A stretch of DNA of 64,000 nucleotides from Granulicella sp. Its GTDB lineage: Bacteria > Acidobacteriota > Terriglobia > Terriglobales > Acidobacteriaceae. A model generated the notes under the pieces. The model ran no database searches and was not told the DNA's origin. It saw only the letters and a program-made list of their open reading frames with translations. Positions 44,001-52,637 of the stretch are shown piece after piece (within the stretch, counting starts at the first letter, position 1; every line of letters begins with the position of its first letter). The translations under genes and the position numbers were made by a program. The stretch covers positions 1 to 64,000 of the forward strand of contig DAIDKF010000003.1 in the NCBI GenBank assembly GCA_027450185.1, given 5' to 3'.

Positions 44001-44517
44001 CCACGCCCGACACCTGCGAAATCTTCGGCGACAGTTGCGTGTCCGCCAGGTCCTCCACCTTCGATAGCGGCATCTCTGTCGAACTCAGGGCCAGCGTCAG
44101 CACCGGCGCATCCGCAGGATTCGATTTGCTGTAGATCGGAGGCGCTGGCAGGTCCGCAGGCAGATAACTCTGCGCCGCGTTGATGGCCGCCTGCACCTCT
44201 TCCTCGGCCACATCGATATCCAGGCTCAGTTGAAACTGCATCACGATGATCGACGAACCGCCTGAACTCGTCGACGTCATCTGGCTCAGCCCCGCCACCT
44301 GGCCGAACTGCCGCTCCAGCGGCGCCGTCACCGCCGACGCCACTACATCCGGACTCGCTCCCGGATAGAACGTCACCACCTGAATCGTCGGGTAGTCCAC
44401 CTCCGGCAGCGCCGACACCGGCAGTTGGAAGTACGCAACGCCGCCCGCCAGAAAAATTGCCGCCATCAGCAGTGCCGTCGCAACCGGACGGAGAATAAAT
44501 GGACGCGAAGGACTCAT
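41005..44517 (-). CDS. RND efflux permease, MdtB-like, with a low-complexity insertion
   Basis: This is the first of the two tandem permeases. It has the HAE1 layout with the aspartate pair in TGFVVDDAIVMIENI. At 1170 residues it is about 130 longer than usual. The extra length is an insertion at about residues 775-905, rich in Ser, Thr, Gly and Ala (for example SSSSGGSGGGGGSGSSANSS), between LNDIYVQ and PLSAF, which in relatives are joined by a short loop in the docking (funnel) domain. The frame stays open and both sides are normal, so it is probably translated. ATGA overlaps link it to the adaptor gene and to the second permease gene. Confidence 0.92.
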   Translation of the reverse strand: MSPSRPFILRPVATALLMAAIFLAGGVAYFQLPVSALPEVDYPTIQVVTFYPGASPDVVASAVTAPLERQFGQVAGLSQMTSTSSGGSSIIVMQFQLSLDIDVAEEEVQAAINAAQSYLPADLPAPPIYSKSNPADAPVLTLALSSTEMPLSKVEDLADTQLSPKISQVSGVGLVSISGGEKPAVRIQANPTAMASYGINMEDLRNALVANSLDAAKGNFDGPAQDYTINSNDQLLTSGDYKSVVVAYRNGAPVMLADVARVVDGVENNKLAAWNDTAPAVILNIQRQPGANTIQVVDSIEKLLPQLESTLPKSVHVKIVTDRTTDIRASVKDVEFELMLVIALVVMVIFLFLRSLTATIIPSIAVPLSLVGTFGVMYLAGYSLNNLTMMALTISTGFVVDDAIVMIENISRYIEEGMAPMEAALIGAEQIGFTILSLTVSLIAVLIPLLFMGDVAGRLFRQFAVTLAVTIILSAFVSLTLTPMMSARILKHKPESQQGWFYRKSEKVFEDIIAFYGRTLRWVLRYQTITLLVAVATLVLTVLLYIEIPKGFFPTQDTGIIQGITQASPSISFEAMEQSQQAIAKVLLADPAVQGISSFIGADGTNTTLNSGRIQIDLKPLEERKISATEVIDRLAPKLEKVPGIKLYMQPVQDLTVDDMVSRTEYQYTLEDPNQAELNETARKLVAKLKTLPQLADVVTDQQLGAAAEAVEIDRATASRFGVTPSTIDNTLYDAFGQRQINTTFTQLNQYHVILEADPKFQLDPQKLNDIYVQATTTGTVAATATNTAGSSSGAGSAAGGATRSLLTASATNGISTTTPSTSALASGNTSVVLATSSVNPSSALSGASTLGTNQTTLSSVSTSTGTSSSATTSLSGTSRPSSSSSGGSGGGGGSGSSANSSSLATPVPLSAFTHFVPTSESLSINHMGQFPAVTISFNLNTGYSLGEALTAIDKVIQEENLPTSVVSNYQGTAAAFEGSLSNEGLLILAALATVYIVLGVLYESFVHPITILSTLPSAGVGALLALEFFHLDLDIVAIIGIILLIGIVKKNGIMMVDFALEGERQHGLDATEAIYQASLLRFRPILMTTMAALLSGIPLAFGSGIGSELRKPLGVAMVGGLLFSQVLTLYTTPVIYIFFDNLAGWFMRRTNGTTVPGADGNGGHGAAQV

Positions 44518-45815
44518 GGGGCTGTGCTACCGCCCGTTGTTCCGGCCGCCCTGGGCTTGCCCCCGTGCACCTGCACGGACGCGCCATTCTCCAGCCTGTC
44601 GAACCCGCTGGTCGCAAGCGTTACACCCGGATTCACGCCGGTCACCGCGGTCACGTTGTCATTGCTTGTCACCACGGTCACCGGCTGCACGCTCACAGTA
44701 TTGTTCGCGTTCACGATATACACAAACGGCGCCGTGCCGTTGTACTGCACCGCAGCCGTCGGAGCCAGTGTGGCATTGTTCAGCGTTCGTACCAACAGCC
44801 GCGCATTCACAAACTGATTTGGAAACAGTTCCAGTTGCTGGTTCGGAAAATCCGCGCGAAACTTCACCGTCCCTGTCGTCGTGTCAATCTCGTTATCCAG
44901 CGACGTGAGCTTGCCCGTTGCGATGATGTTCTCATTGGCGCGATCGAACGCGTCCACCTGCATCGTCCTGTTGTGTTTCAGTTCGGTCTGCACCGGTGGA
45001 AGATCGTCTTCTGAAACATCGAACACCACGGTGATCGGCTGCAACTGCGTAATCACCACCAGCGTCGAACTGCTTCCCGAGAACACTGTGTTGCCGGGGT
45101 CCACCAGCCGCAGTCCCACACGCCCATTGATCGGCGAAACGATGTGGCAGTATGCCAACTCCACCTTGTCGTAGTTCACCGTGCCCTGGTCTGCCTGCAC
45201 GGTGCCCTGGTCCTGGAGGACGGCCTTCTCCTGATCGTCCAGAATCTGTTTTGCAATCGCGTTTCGCGCATACGCCGCCTGGTAGCGCGACAGGTCCATC
45301 TGCGCCTGCGCCAGCACGCCCTGGTCGTGCAGCAGTTGTCCTTCGGCCTGGTCCAGCGTTGCCTGATAGGGCCGCGGATCGATATCCACCAGAGGATCGC
45401 CCCTGCGCACGATCTGCCCCTCGCGGTAGTGCACTGACATCACCACGCCGGTGATCTGGCTGTACAGCGTGATCGTCGCAATCGGCGTCACCGTCCCCAG
45501 CGCATCCACGTACATGTTGATGTTGCCCGTCGCCGACTTGCCCACCGTGATTGCCGCCGGCCCGTTCTGCCCACGACCTGCACCGTCTGTCGCAGCACCG
45601 CTCCCCGACGTTGGTTTGGTGAAGTGATACACCAGGAATGCAGCCAGCAGCGCGCCCGCCATCAGGATGACCCACAGCGTCGCGTGCGACTTCTTCTTCT
45701 CCTCGACAATCACCGTTGAGCCAGCCGTCGAGTCCGTGTTCCTGTCTTGCGCCTGCGACGACGGGCCCCGATCTTCACCGTGCGGTCGTGTATCCCGGCT
45801 ATCTTCCAGAGCCAT
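44514..45815 (-). CDS. RND efflux periplasmic adaptor, MdtA-like
   Basis: This membrane-fusion protein links the permeases to the outer-membrane channel. One membrane helix near residue 45 (LWVILMAGALLAAFLVYHF) is followed by a lipoyl-type domain (VDALGTVTPIATITLYSQITGVVM), a coiled-coil hairpin rich in Gln and Ala (DQAEGQLLHDQGVLAQAQMDLSRY) and beta-barrel domains (VGLRLVDPGNTVF). The signal anchor is preceded by about 35 charged residues. It is the first gene of the operon, with AAGGATTAAGGA before the ATG, and overlaps the first permease gene by four bases. Confidence 0.92.
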   Translation of the reverse strand: MALEDSRDTRPHGEDRGPSSQAQDRNTDSTAGSTVIVEEKKKSHATLWVILMAGALLAAFLVYHFTKPTSGSGAATDGAGRGQNGPAAITVGKSATGNINMYVDALGTVTPIATITLYSQITGVVMSVHYREGQIVRRGDPLVDIDPRPYQATLDQAEGQLLHDQGVLAQAQMDLSRYQAAYARNAIAKQILDDQEKAVLQDQGTVQADQGTVNYDKVELAYCHIVSPINGRVGLRLVDPGNTVFSGSSSTLVVITQLQPITVVFDVSEDDLPPVQTELKHNRTMQVDAFDRANENIIATGKLTSLDNEIDTTTGTVKFRADFPNQQLELFPNQFVNARLLVRTLNNATLAPTAAVQYNGTAPFVYIVNANNTVSVQPVTVVTSNDNVTAVTGVNPGVTLATSGFDRLENGASVQVHGGKPRAAGTTGGSTAP

Positions 45816-46144
45816 TCCTTAATCCTTTTCAATGTGTCGTTTGTAGGACGCGCAACTGCCCGTCGTTGGGAATCGTTATATCTATGGATGGTTCAACGAG
45901 CGAAAAAGTTTCGATCACGCCGCAGCGCGCAAATTAAGCGAAGATGATTTCCGCTAACCTTCCCGGAATCTTCCACACGCCAACTCTCCATCCCCCAGGC
46001 TTCCTGTGGGCGGATAATGACTATGTTGATTATCTGTTAGCGTTGGCGGCGGCGCCAATTTTTCACTCAGCTTCTTTTACCGGAAATTCATGGCCTTCAT
46101 GAACTCGTTCAACCCACTTGGCGCACCCAAAGGACCGAACCGCG
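45816..46144. other. Divergent region between the efflux operon and an enoyl-CoA hydratase gene
   Basis: This holds the promoters of two divergent units. It is locally AT-rich. I see no clear operator palindrome, RNA or small gene. Confidence 0.5.
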
Positions 46145-46951
46145 ATGACCGATTTCACCACCCTCACCACCCTGCACTGTACGCTTGACGGCGCTGTTGC
46201 CACCATTACCCTCGACCGGCCCGAGGTCCTCCACGCCCTCAACGCCCGGATGTTCGATGAACTCGAGGACCTCTTCACCAGTCTCGCCGCCGACCCCGCC
46301 ATTCGCGTCGTCCTGCTCACCGGCTCCGGTGACCGCGCCTTCGCCGCTGGCGCCGACATCCGAGCCCTGGCTGAAACCGACGCCATCTCCGGCCGTGCCA
46401 ACGCCGAGCGTGGCCACGCTGTCTTCGCCCTCATCGAGTCGCACCTTGAGCGTGCAGGCAAGCCCGTCATCGCTGCCGTCAACGGCGTCGCCCTCGGCGG
46501 CGGTTGCGAACTCGCCCTTGCCTGCACCCTCCGCATCGCCGGGGACAAGGCCCGTCTTGGCTTCCCCGAGGTCAAGCTCGGCCTAATCCCCGGCTACGGC
46601 GGAACCCAGCGCCTCACGCGCCTCATCGGCCGCAGCGCAGCACTCCGCATCATGCTCTCCGCGCAGTTTATCGACGCCGCCGAAGCCCTCCGTCTCGGCA
46701 TGGTCGACGAACTCGTCCCTGCCGCCGAACTCCTTCCCCGCGCCCACGCCTTGGCCGACACCATCGCCTCCATGGCTCCGCTCGCCGTCGCCGGCGTCCT
46801 CGAGGCGGTCCACCGCGGCGAAGGCCAACCCCTCCCCGAAGCTCTCCGCGCCGAGGCCGAAATCTTCGGCCGCCTCTGCGCCACCGCCGACAAGCACGAA
46901 GGCGTCACCGCCTTCCTCGCCAAACGCCCCGCTCTCTGGAAAAGCCGCTAA
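46145..46951 (+). CDS. Enoyl-CoA hydratase/isomerase family protein
   Basis: This crotonase-fold enzyme of 268 residues hydrates enoyl-CoA esters in beta-oxidation or related pathways. The oxyanion-hole motif FAAGADIRALAE, the first catalytic glutamate in NGVALGGGCELALAC and the second in FPEVKLGLIPGYGGTQRL are all present, supporting hydratase rather than only isomerase activity. The ATG at 46145 is preferred over the TTG of the track. It stands alone and its stop overlaps the end of a convergent gene by four bases. The specific substrate is not visible. Confidence 0.92.
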   Translation: MTDFTTLTTLHCTLDGAVATITLDRPEVLHALNARMFDELEDLFTSLAADPAIRVVLLTGSGDRAFAAGADIRALAETDAISGRANAERGHAVFALIESHLERAGKPVIAAVNGVALGGGCELALACTLRIAGDKARLGFPEVKLGLIPGYGGTQRLTRLIGRSAALRIMLSAQFIDAAEALRLGMVDELVPAAELLPRAHALADTIASMAPLAVAGVLEAVHRGEGQPLPEALRAEAEIFGRLCATADKHEGVTAFLAKRPALWKSR

Positions 46952-48108
46952 GGCGATGCCCCTGCACCGTGCGAGTGCGACGTAAGGTCGCGGAGCACGA
47001 ACTCCTGCATCACGTGCGCAAATCCTGTGCCCAGAATGTTCAGTCCCGCATTCGCAAACGTCAAACCCGCTCCGTGCCGATCGCTGGGCGCATAGTACAA
47101 ATTTGCCAGCGCACCCGAGGTCAGGCTGCCCAGTATCCCCGAGTAGTTTGTCTGCCATCGGCCATTGTCGCCCATGCAGATCACCGACGTTGCCATCGCA
47201 TACTCGAACCGCTGCCACTTGGTTCCCGTGCCCTTGTAGTAATACCGTGGGTCCTGGTGGAACAGCGACGGGTAGATCGAATCGCGAAACATCACGCCGG
47301 TTGTCTCGCCGGCCAGCGAAGCTCCATACCGCTTACCGTACGCAGCCGGTCCCGATCCATACCCTGGAAAGATATTGGCTGCCTGCTCAATACCCGCCGC
47401 CGCTCCCGCAAACAGAAAGCTCGTCGGGTCCAGCAGTTCATGGAATCCCAGGCTGAACATTTGCTTCGAATCCAGCGGCACCGGATGCTTGTCATAGGTG
47501 ACAAAGTAATTCGGCACAAACCCCAACACGCGCTGCGACTCTTCAACCTTCACCTCTTGCTGCGCAATCTGGTGCTCGGTCTGCGGCGTCACCGTGATCT
47601 CGGTGTTCGAAGTCGCCTTCAGCCTCACCGGTGGCGCGTCATAGACCGCACCCGGCTCCAGTGTGCCGCTGATCGTCCCCTCCGACATGCCCTGTGCCGA
47701 AGCCTTGATCTGAAACGCCCCTGCCGCCACACCCGAAAACTGAAACCGCCCTTCATTATCGGAGACGGCCCTGCGTTCACCCTTCAAATCAGTGCTGGTC
47801 AGTGTCACCTGCGCGTCCGGAATCAGTGCGCCGTCGCTGTCGGTCACGCTCCCGAAGATCATGCCCGCGACCTGCCCATTCACCAACTGTCCGGTCGCTG
47901 TCCCCTGCCCCTGTACGTTCTGCGGGGTTGTTGCGCCGGCCTTCGCCGTCTGCGCCGCAGCGTTCTGTTGTGCCACAGCGTTCTGCCGTGCCCACGCCGC
48001 CGACGTCACCCAGCAGCAAGCCACCACCACCCATGCCGCACTGCTTCCGGCTCTTACCCAACCGCGCTTACGCCCCAAACCCAGTCCCATACAGCCGCAC
48101 AAGCCCAT
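46948..48108 (-). CDS. Carboxypeptidase-regulatory-like envelope protein (copy A)
   Basis: The N-terminus is a signal peptide (AAWVVVACCWVTSAAWA), then an Ala/Gln-rich linker. A carboxypeptidase-D regulatory-like beta domain follows (GMIFGSVTDSDGALIPDAQVTLTS ... GRFQFSGVAAGAFQIKASAQGM). The C-terminal 190 residues form a domain I cannot name, with FHQDPRYYYKGTGTKWQR, DNGRWQTNYSGILG and SGALANLYYAPSDRHG. It may be an outer-membrane or membrane-associated fold. The next gene on the same strand is a paralog with the same architecture. These proteins are typical of Acidobacteriota; function unknown. Confidence 0.75.
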   Translation of the reverse strand: MGLCGCMGLGLGRKRGWVRAGSSAAWVVVACCWVTSAAWARQNAVAQQNAAAQTAKAGATTPQNVQGQGTATGQLVNGQVAGMIFGSVTDSDGALIPDAQVTLTSTDLKGERRAVSDNEGRFQFSGVAAGAFQIKASAQGMSEGTISGTLEPGAVYDAPPVRLKATSNTEITVTPQTEHQIAQQEVKVEESQRVLGFVPNYFVTYDKHPVPLDSKQMFSLGFHELLDPTSFLFAGAAAGIEQAANIFPGYGSGPAAYGKRYGASLAGETTGVMFRDSIYPSLFHQDPRYYYKGTGTKWQRFEYAMATSVICMGDNGRWQTNYSGILGSLTSGALANLYYAPSDRHGAGLTFANAGLNILGTGFAHVMQEFVLRDLTSHSHGAGASP

Positions 48109-48200
48109 CCTCTCAGCATAGCCTCTCAGTCTCCGCCCGGATATGAACGTTCCGTCAGCGCCGACGCAAACCGCAAAGCAGCTTGCATTTCGTCAACTTT

Positions 48201-49253
48201 TCACGGCTGCGGAGTTCCATGCGATCGAATCCCCGAGCTGATCTTCTTCAACACAAACTCCTGCAATAGGTTCGCCACGCCGTCGAACGCCACCGAGAGC
48301 ATCCCATTCTCCATCGTCAGCGCAACGCCACTCTGGTCGCTCGCCGGGTAGTAAAGATTCGAGATCGCGCCGGATGAAAAATCTCCCAAAACGCTTGCAT
48401 ACGCCGGTTGCCATTTGCCGTTATCGCCGCGCGCAATTACCGCGGTCGAGAGGGCATATCGCGCGCGCTGCCACACCGTCCCCGTGCCCTTGTAAAAGTA
48501 CCGCGGGTCCTGGTGAAATAACACTGGAAACACCGCTCCACCCAGAAATCCGCCGATACTGGTATCGGCCAGCCCCGCGCCGTAGCGTTTCCCGTACCCT
48601 GTCCAGCCCGGCCCATAACCGCTGAACTCATTGGTCGCCTGTTCAATCCCCGCAAACCCAGCCACGATCGCAAGCGTCGCCGGATCCACGAGCGCCCGCG
48701 TCGCCAGCTTGAACTTCTGCTTCGGGGTCAACGCCGCGGCCTTCCAGTCGTAGCTCACATAAAAGTTCGGAATCACTCCCAGCAGCCGCTGCTTCTCCTC
48801 CTGCTTCATCTGCAACTCCGCCAGCTCCTGCTCGTTCAGCGACGACACCTCCACCTGCTCGCTGGCCGCCCCCACCCGCAGCACAATCGCCGGCAACTCC
48901 TCCGACTCGTCCGCATTCAGCGTCCCGGCCTGCGTTGTACTCTCCATCCCAGTGGCCGAGACGGTCAGCGAGTACCCTCCCGCCTCCACGCCGCTGAAGC
49001 TGAAGTGCCCATCCTGTCCCGTCACGGTGCTGCGTGGCTGGTTCGCTGCCGCGCTCCGGAGCGTCACCTTGGCCCCCGGCAGCAGCGCCCCATCCGCATC
49101 CGTCACCACTCCGCTCAGGGTCCGTTCCGCCTGGATCTCGGCCTGCGTCACCACTCCATTTGTTGCCGCCTGGCCACCCGGCGTCTGTTGAGCCATCGCC
49201 GGTCCAGGCCCCCAGACCGTCACACAGCAAATCAGCGCCAAAACAAATCTCAT
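48201..49253 (-). CDS. Carboxypeptidase-regulatory-like envelope protein (copy B)
   Basis: The start at 49253 gives a direct signal peptide (MRFVLALICCVTVWGPGPAMAQQ); the longer track ORF adds unlikely sequence. It has the same architecture as copy A: regulatory-like beta domain (LSGVVTDADGALLPGAKVTLRS ... GHFSFSGVEAGGYSLTVSATGM), then a C-terminal domain with FHQDPRYFYKGTGTVWQR, DNGKWQPAYASVLG, SGAISNLYYPASDQSG and the ending LLQEFVLKKIS. The two copies have diverged but keep these motifs in order, so they are an old tandem duplication. It is transcribed before copy A with a 92-base gap. Confidence 0.75.
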   Translation of the reverse strand: MRFVLALICCVTVWGPGPAMAQQTPGGQAATNGVVTQAEIQAERTLSGVVTDADGALLPGAKVTLRSAAANQPRSTVTGQDGHFSFSGVEAGGYSLTVSATGMESTTQAGTLNADESEELPAIVLRVGAASEQVEVSSLNEQELAELQMKQEEKQRLLGVIPNFYVSYDWKAAALTPKQKFKLATRALVDPATLAIVAGFAGIEQATNEFSGYGPGWTGYGKRYGAGLADTSIGGFLGGAVFPVLFHQDPRYFYKGTGTVWQRARYALSTAVIARGDNGKWQPAYASVLGDFSSGAISNLYYPASDQSGVALTMENGMLSVAFDGVANLLQEFVLKKISSGIRSHGTPQP

Positions 49254-49405
49254 CCTTCGAGCATATCCGTTTTGAATCTCCGCAAGGCCGCGCCACCAGC
49301 CACTGGGCCAACCGGGGCTACTGGCACGGTGGCCGAGGCAGAGGCCGCCCCGGTCACTCAATCCAGCCGCACCAAACATCCTTCCGCGCTTGATATCCTG
49401 TAACT

Positions 49406-49945
49406 GTGCTGAAACCGCGAACCATCGCCTCCTCCATCCTCCCAGCGCTTCTGTTCGTATTCACTGGCTGCCACGGCCACCCCGTACCGCTTGCCCCATC
49501 GCAGGTCCGCGCCGAGCATACCGCCGAACTCGAAACCCAGCGCGAGCAACTCGATCGTATCCCTGCTCCCACCAAGAGCACCTTCATGGCCGTCCACTCC
49601 TTTGACAGTTGGCAGAACCCCGTCCTCACCGTGCAGCCCGGCATGTTGGAGCTTCACGTCCTGCTGGCCGACGCCAACACCACCCCCATCGGTGTCGGCG
49701 GCATGTTCCGTCCCGTCAACGCCCGCCGCCAGGAGCTCAACATCAGCCTCGACTCTCTCGGTCAGGCAATCTCTGCCATTCCTCAGTCCTCCTGGCCCTA
49801 CGGCCGCGTCGTCGCCATCGAAGAGGCCAACAACACCCCACCCTCCGCTGAGCCCGCCGTCCGTCGCAACGTGGAAGGCACCATTAGCAAACTCAACGAC
49901 CTCGGCATCGTCGTCTACGATCTCAGCAGTGGCAAGGTGCAATAG
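49406..49945 (+). CDS. Hypothetical lipoprotein
   Basis: The GTG start gives a lipoprotein signal with lipobox FVFTGC near residue 22. The mature part of about 157 residues includes STFMAVHSFDSWQNPVLTVQPGMLELHVLLAD, which looks like beta-strands, and a C-terminal segment with LNDLGIVVYDLSSG. I do not recognise the family. It is probably attached to a membrane in the envelope. It lies between the divergent envelope-protein pair and an XRE-cupin regulator, with no clear operon link. Confidence 0.65.
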   Translation: MLKPRTIASSILPALLFVFTGCHGHPVPLAPSQVRAEHTAELETQREQLDRIPAPTKSTFMAVHSFDSWQNPVLTVQPGMLELHVLLADANTTPIGVGGMFRPVNARRQELNISLDSLGQAISAIPQSSWPYGRVVAIEEANNTPPSAEPAVRRNVEGTISKLNDLGIVVYDLSSGKVQ

Positions 49946-50030
49946 TCCCGCCAGCGCCTATCATCCCCGCACCGCCTCTGTACATCGAGTCCACGTAGGT
50001 AGAGAATTTTAGTTGTTCGAGGTGATTGCC

Positions 50031-50822
50031 ATGCGAGACAAGATCGACGCAGCCAAAGAACCCACCCCAACTCCTCCTCCCATTCCAGACGATGTTCTGC
50101 TGCCCGACGAAAAGGAGCTGGCCCCGGCGGTCATCGAACACTCCGGCGTCCAGGTCGGCGGTGACGCCGTCGAGTCCCTCATCGCCGAAAAGCGCATCGG
50201 TCTGCGCATCCGCGCCCTGCGCCAGAAGGCGGGCCTTGGCCTGGCTGAACTTGGCCGCCACACCGGTCTCTCCTCCAGCTTTCTCTCCCAGCTTGAAACC
50301 GGTCGCGTCGTCCCCACACTGCGCAACCTCGCCCGCATCGCGATGGTCTTCAGCCGGGACCTCAACTACTTCTTCAGCCCCATTCCCCAGACCCTCTTCC
50401 GCATCCACCGCGCGGCCGAGCGCGTGCGCCTTCCGCAGTCCGGCTCCGACGACCCCCGCTACTTCTTCGAGAGCCTCGGCTACCTCGTCCCCGACCGCCA
50501 ACTCGACCCCTACCTCGCCGAGTTCCAGCCGGGCAAGGGCCCCGACAACAACTTCCATCAGCACGGCGGCTTCGAGTTCCTCTACGTCATCGCTGGCTGC
50601 CTCGGCATCCAGCACGGCGAAGTCCTCCACGAACTCCGCACCGGCGACTCGGTCTACTTCGACTCTTCCACCATCCACAGCTACGCCTGCGTCGGCGACC
50701 AACCTGCGACCGCCCTCATTGTCACCCTTCTGCAGCCCGTCAGCGTCGCGTCTTCCCGGTCCAGCCGCCCAGTCGGCAGCCTGCGCACCGAAGCCCTGCC
50801 TATCCGCAAGAAGCTCCAGTAG
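50031..50822 (+). CDS. XRE-family regulator with C-terminal cupin domain
   Basis: The start at 50031 (ATG) is preferred over the TTG at 50013. After a variable N-terminus of about 50 residues comes an XRE helix-turn-helix (IGLRIRALRQKAGLGLAELGRHTGLSSSFLSQLETGRVVPTLRNL). A cupin follows (NNFHQHGGFEFLYVIAGCLGIQHGEVLHEL ... SSTIHSYACVGDQPATALIV) with His residues suited to bind metal or a small ligand. Regulators of this form control amino-acid, polyamine or stress genes in other bacteria; the target is not visible. It is alone on its strand, converging with the AsmA gene. Confidence 0.88.
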   Translation: MRDKIDAAKEPTPTPPPIPDDVLLPDEKELAPAVIEHSGVQVGGDAVESLIAEKRIGLRIRALRQKAGLGLAELGRHTGLSSSFLSQLETGRVVPTLRNLARIAMVFSRDLNYFFSPIPQTLFRIHRAAERVRLPQSGSDDPRYFFESLGYLVPDRQLDPYLAEFQPGKGPDNNFHQHGGFEFLYVIAGCLGIQHGEVLHELRTGDSVYFDSSTIHSYACVGDQPATALIVTLLQPVSVASSRSSRPVGSLRTEALPIRKKLQ

Positions 50823-50945
50823 CTCCGGCGAAGCTGCTGTCATCGCGGCCAAAGCCAAACGCCTACGTTGTTTGGTGCAGCGGAGAGACCCTCAGCTTCG
50901 CTCGCATTGGAAGACTTGCCCCCCTCGGAGCGCATCCCCTCGCCC

Positions 50946-52595
50946 CTACCGCCGCCTTCGGCCGTGCCTCGTCGTCGCCGGCGATCCGGCGGCGCACGTC
51001 TGTCCCGCACCCCACGTCCGCGAGCACGTCACATCAATCTTCATCACCCTGGCTCCCGCGCCTGGTCCGTCGTCGAACTTTGCCAGCACCTCCGGCAACC
51101 CATCGCCGAGCGGCGGCGCCGTCGCCACCAGGGCCATCACCTGCGCCTCGGTCGCCGTCCCGCTCAGCCGCTCCGTGTACCCCTGCTTCGTCGCCGACCC
51201 ACTCAGCATCAGCGCCGGTACCTTTCCCGGTCCCGTCAGGCTCAGCGGCTCCAGCACAAACTCCTCCCCGCTGCCCGTCACGGCCACCGCATGCACCGTC
51301 GCCGCGCCCTCCACCGGCTTCCACGGCAACGCTCCGTCGATCTCCCCATGAAACTCACCCTGCCACTCCGCCAGCTCACCCTTCCCCGCGCCGGCCATCA
51401 GCACACTGCCGCTGATCGCCCCCCCAGGCCGCTCACTGGCCGGAATCCGCTGCGAAAACAGCCTCACCCAATCCAGCAGCCACGCATCCGGAACACTCGT
51501 CATCCCCACCCGCAGCCCAGCCGCCTTCAGCGCCGAAAGATCTACCGTGTCCGCAATCATCACCACTCGTCCCGCCGCCTTCGCTCCCTCCGCCGCAGGC
51601 GTTGCCACCGAGCAATCCGGGTTCCGCACCACGGTCGTTGTCACATCCACCGTCCCGCCGCACTCCGCGCGCACATCCATCGTCGCCAGCGGGACAAACT
51701 CAGCGCGCCGCAGCTCCTCCATATGAATCTTCGTGTTCAGTCCGGCCGCGCCCAGGGTCCCCACCAGCGTCGCCTCCACGCTCAGATTTCCGCGCCAGCC
51801 CGCATCCGCCCCGGTCAGCAGCTTGCTCGCCTCGCCCATCGGAGCACCCTGCCAGCTCGCCGTCAAATCCACTGGAACCTCTCTCATCGTGGCCGCCCTC
51901 CGCAACGACCCCTCCACCTTCACCGTTCCCGGGTCGGACACATTCGTGTCCGTGCGTGTCGGCTTGCCCACCAGCCGCACTCTCCACTCCTGCGGCGGCG
52001 TCAACCACAGCGCAAAGTCCGCCTCGGTCAGCGAGAAAGGTTTCTTCTCCTCGCCCAGCTTTACATTCACCCGCGCCCCGGTCGCCTCGATATACGGAAA
52101 CCGCGGCTCCGGCCCGGCCTTCCGCTGCGCTGTCGGAGCCGTCTCCACGCTCGCCGCATGCATCAGCAGGCTCTGCACGTTCCACTCGCCCGCCGCGTCG
52201 CGTACCAGGTTCAGGCTCGGTTCCTCAAACTTGATCGTTGAAAACTCTACATGCCGCCGCCACAGCGAACTCGGCCGCAGCGTCACCTCCACCTCATTGG
52301 CTCGGATCACCGGTTCGGCCCCAAACTCCGTCTCCTCACCCACTACCAGGTTCTCCAGCGTAAATCCCGGCATGGGCAGTAAATGCAGCGACACCCGGTC
52401 CAACGTTACGGGCCGTCCCAGGCTGGCGCTGATGCTCGTCGCAATCCGCCGCTGCAGCCGGTTCACATTGATCATCGGCGGCGTAAACACCAGCAGCAGC
52501 ACCACCACTACCGCAACCAGCGTCCACACCAGCCGCCGCCGCCCACGCGGCCTCCCACCTGTCTCCGTATTCGTCTCTCTATCCGGTGCCGGCAA
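50946..52595 (-). CDS. AsmA-family envelope protein
   Basis: After a charged N-terminus there is one membrane helix (LVWTLVAVVVVLLLVFTPPMI). The AsmA N-terminal pattern follows: RIATSISASLGRPVTLDRVSLHLLPMPGFTLENLVVGEETEFG, then the repetitive beta-rich body with EVEVTLRPSSLWRRHVEFSTIKFEEPSLNLVRD. AsmA-like proteins are large periplasmic bridge-forming proteins that help lipid or protein traffic to the outer membrane. At 549 residues it is shorter than E. coli AsmA. It lies 42 bases after lepB on the same strand and may be cotranscribed with it. Confidence 0.82.
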   Translation of the reverse strand: MPAPDRETNTETGGRPRGRRRLVWTLVAVVVVLLLVFTPPMINVNRLQRRIATSISASLGRPVTLDRVSLHLLPMPGFTLENLVVGEETEFGAEPVIRANEVEVTLRPSSLWRRHVEFSTIKFEEPSLNLVRDAAGEWNVQSLLMHAASVETAPTAQRKAGPEPRFPYIEATGARVNVKLGEEKKPFSLTEADFALWLTPPQEWRVRLVGKPTRTDTNVSDPGTVKVEGSLRRAATMREVPVDLTASWQGAPMGEASKLLTGADAGWRGNLSVEATLVGTLGAAGLNTKIHMEELRRAEFVPLATMDVRAECGGTVDVTTTVVRNPDCSVATPAAEGAKAAGRVVMIADTVDLSALKAAGLRVGMTSVPDAWLLDWVRLFSQRIPASERPGGAISGSVLMAGAGKGELAEWQGEFHGEIDGALPWKPVEGAATVHAVAVTGSGEEFVLEPLSLTGPGKVPALMLSGSATKQGYTERLSGTATEAQVMALVATAPPLGDGLPEVLAKFDDGPGAGARVMKIDVTCSRTWGAGQTCAAGSPATTRHGRRRR

Positions 52596-52637
52596 CGTCT
52601 TCTCTATCCTCTAGCCTCTGCGCTCTGTCCTCTACAC

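Noticed and set aside
46504-48351. 615-residue plus-strand ORF, Arg/Pro/His-rich
   Set aside because: It crosses two real genes in a shifted frame and has the composition typical of high-GC shadow frames.
50868-52241. 457-residue plus-strand ORF, Arg/His-rich
   Set aside because: Antisense shadow of the AsmA gene.
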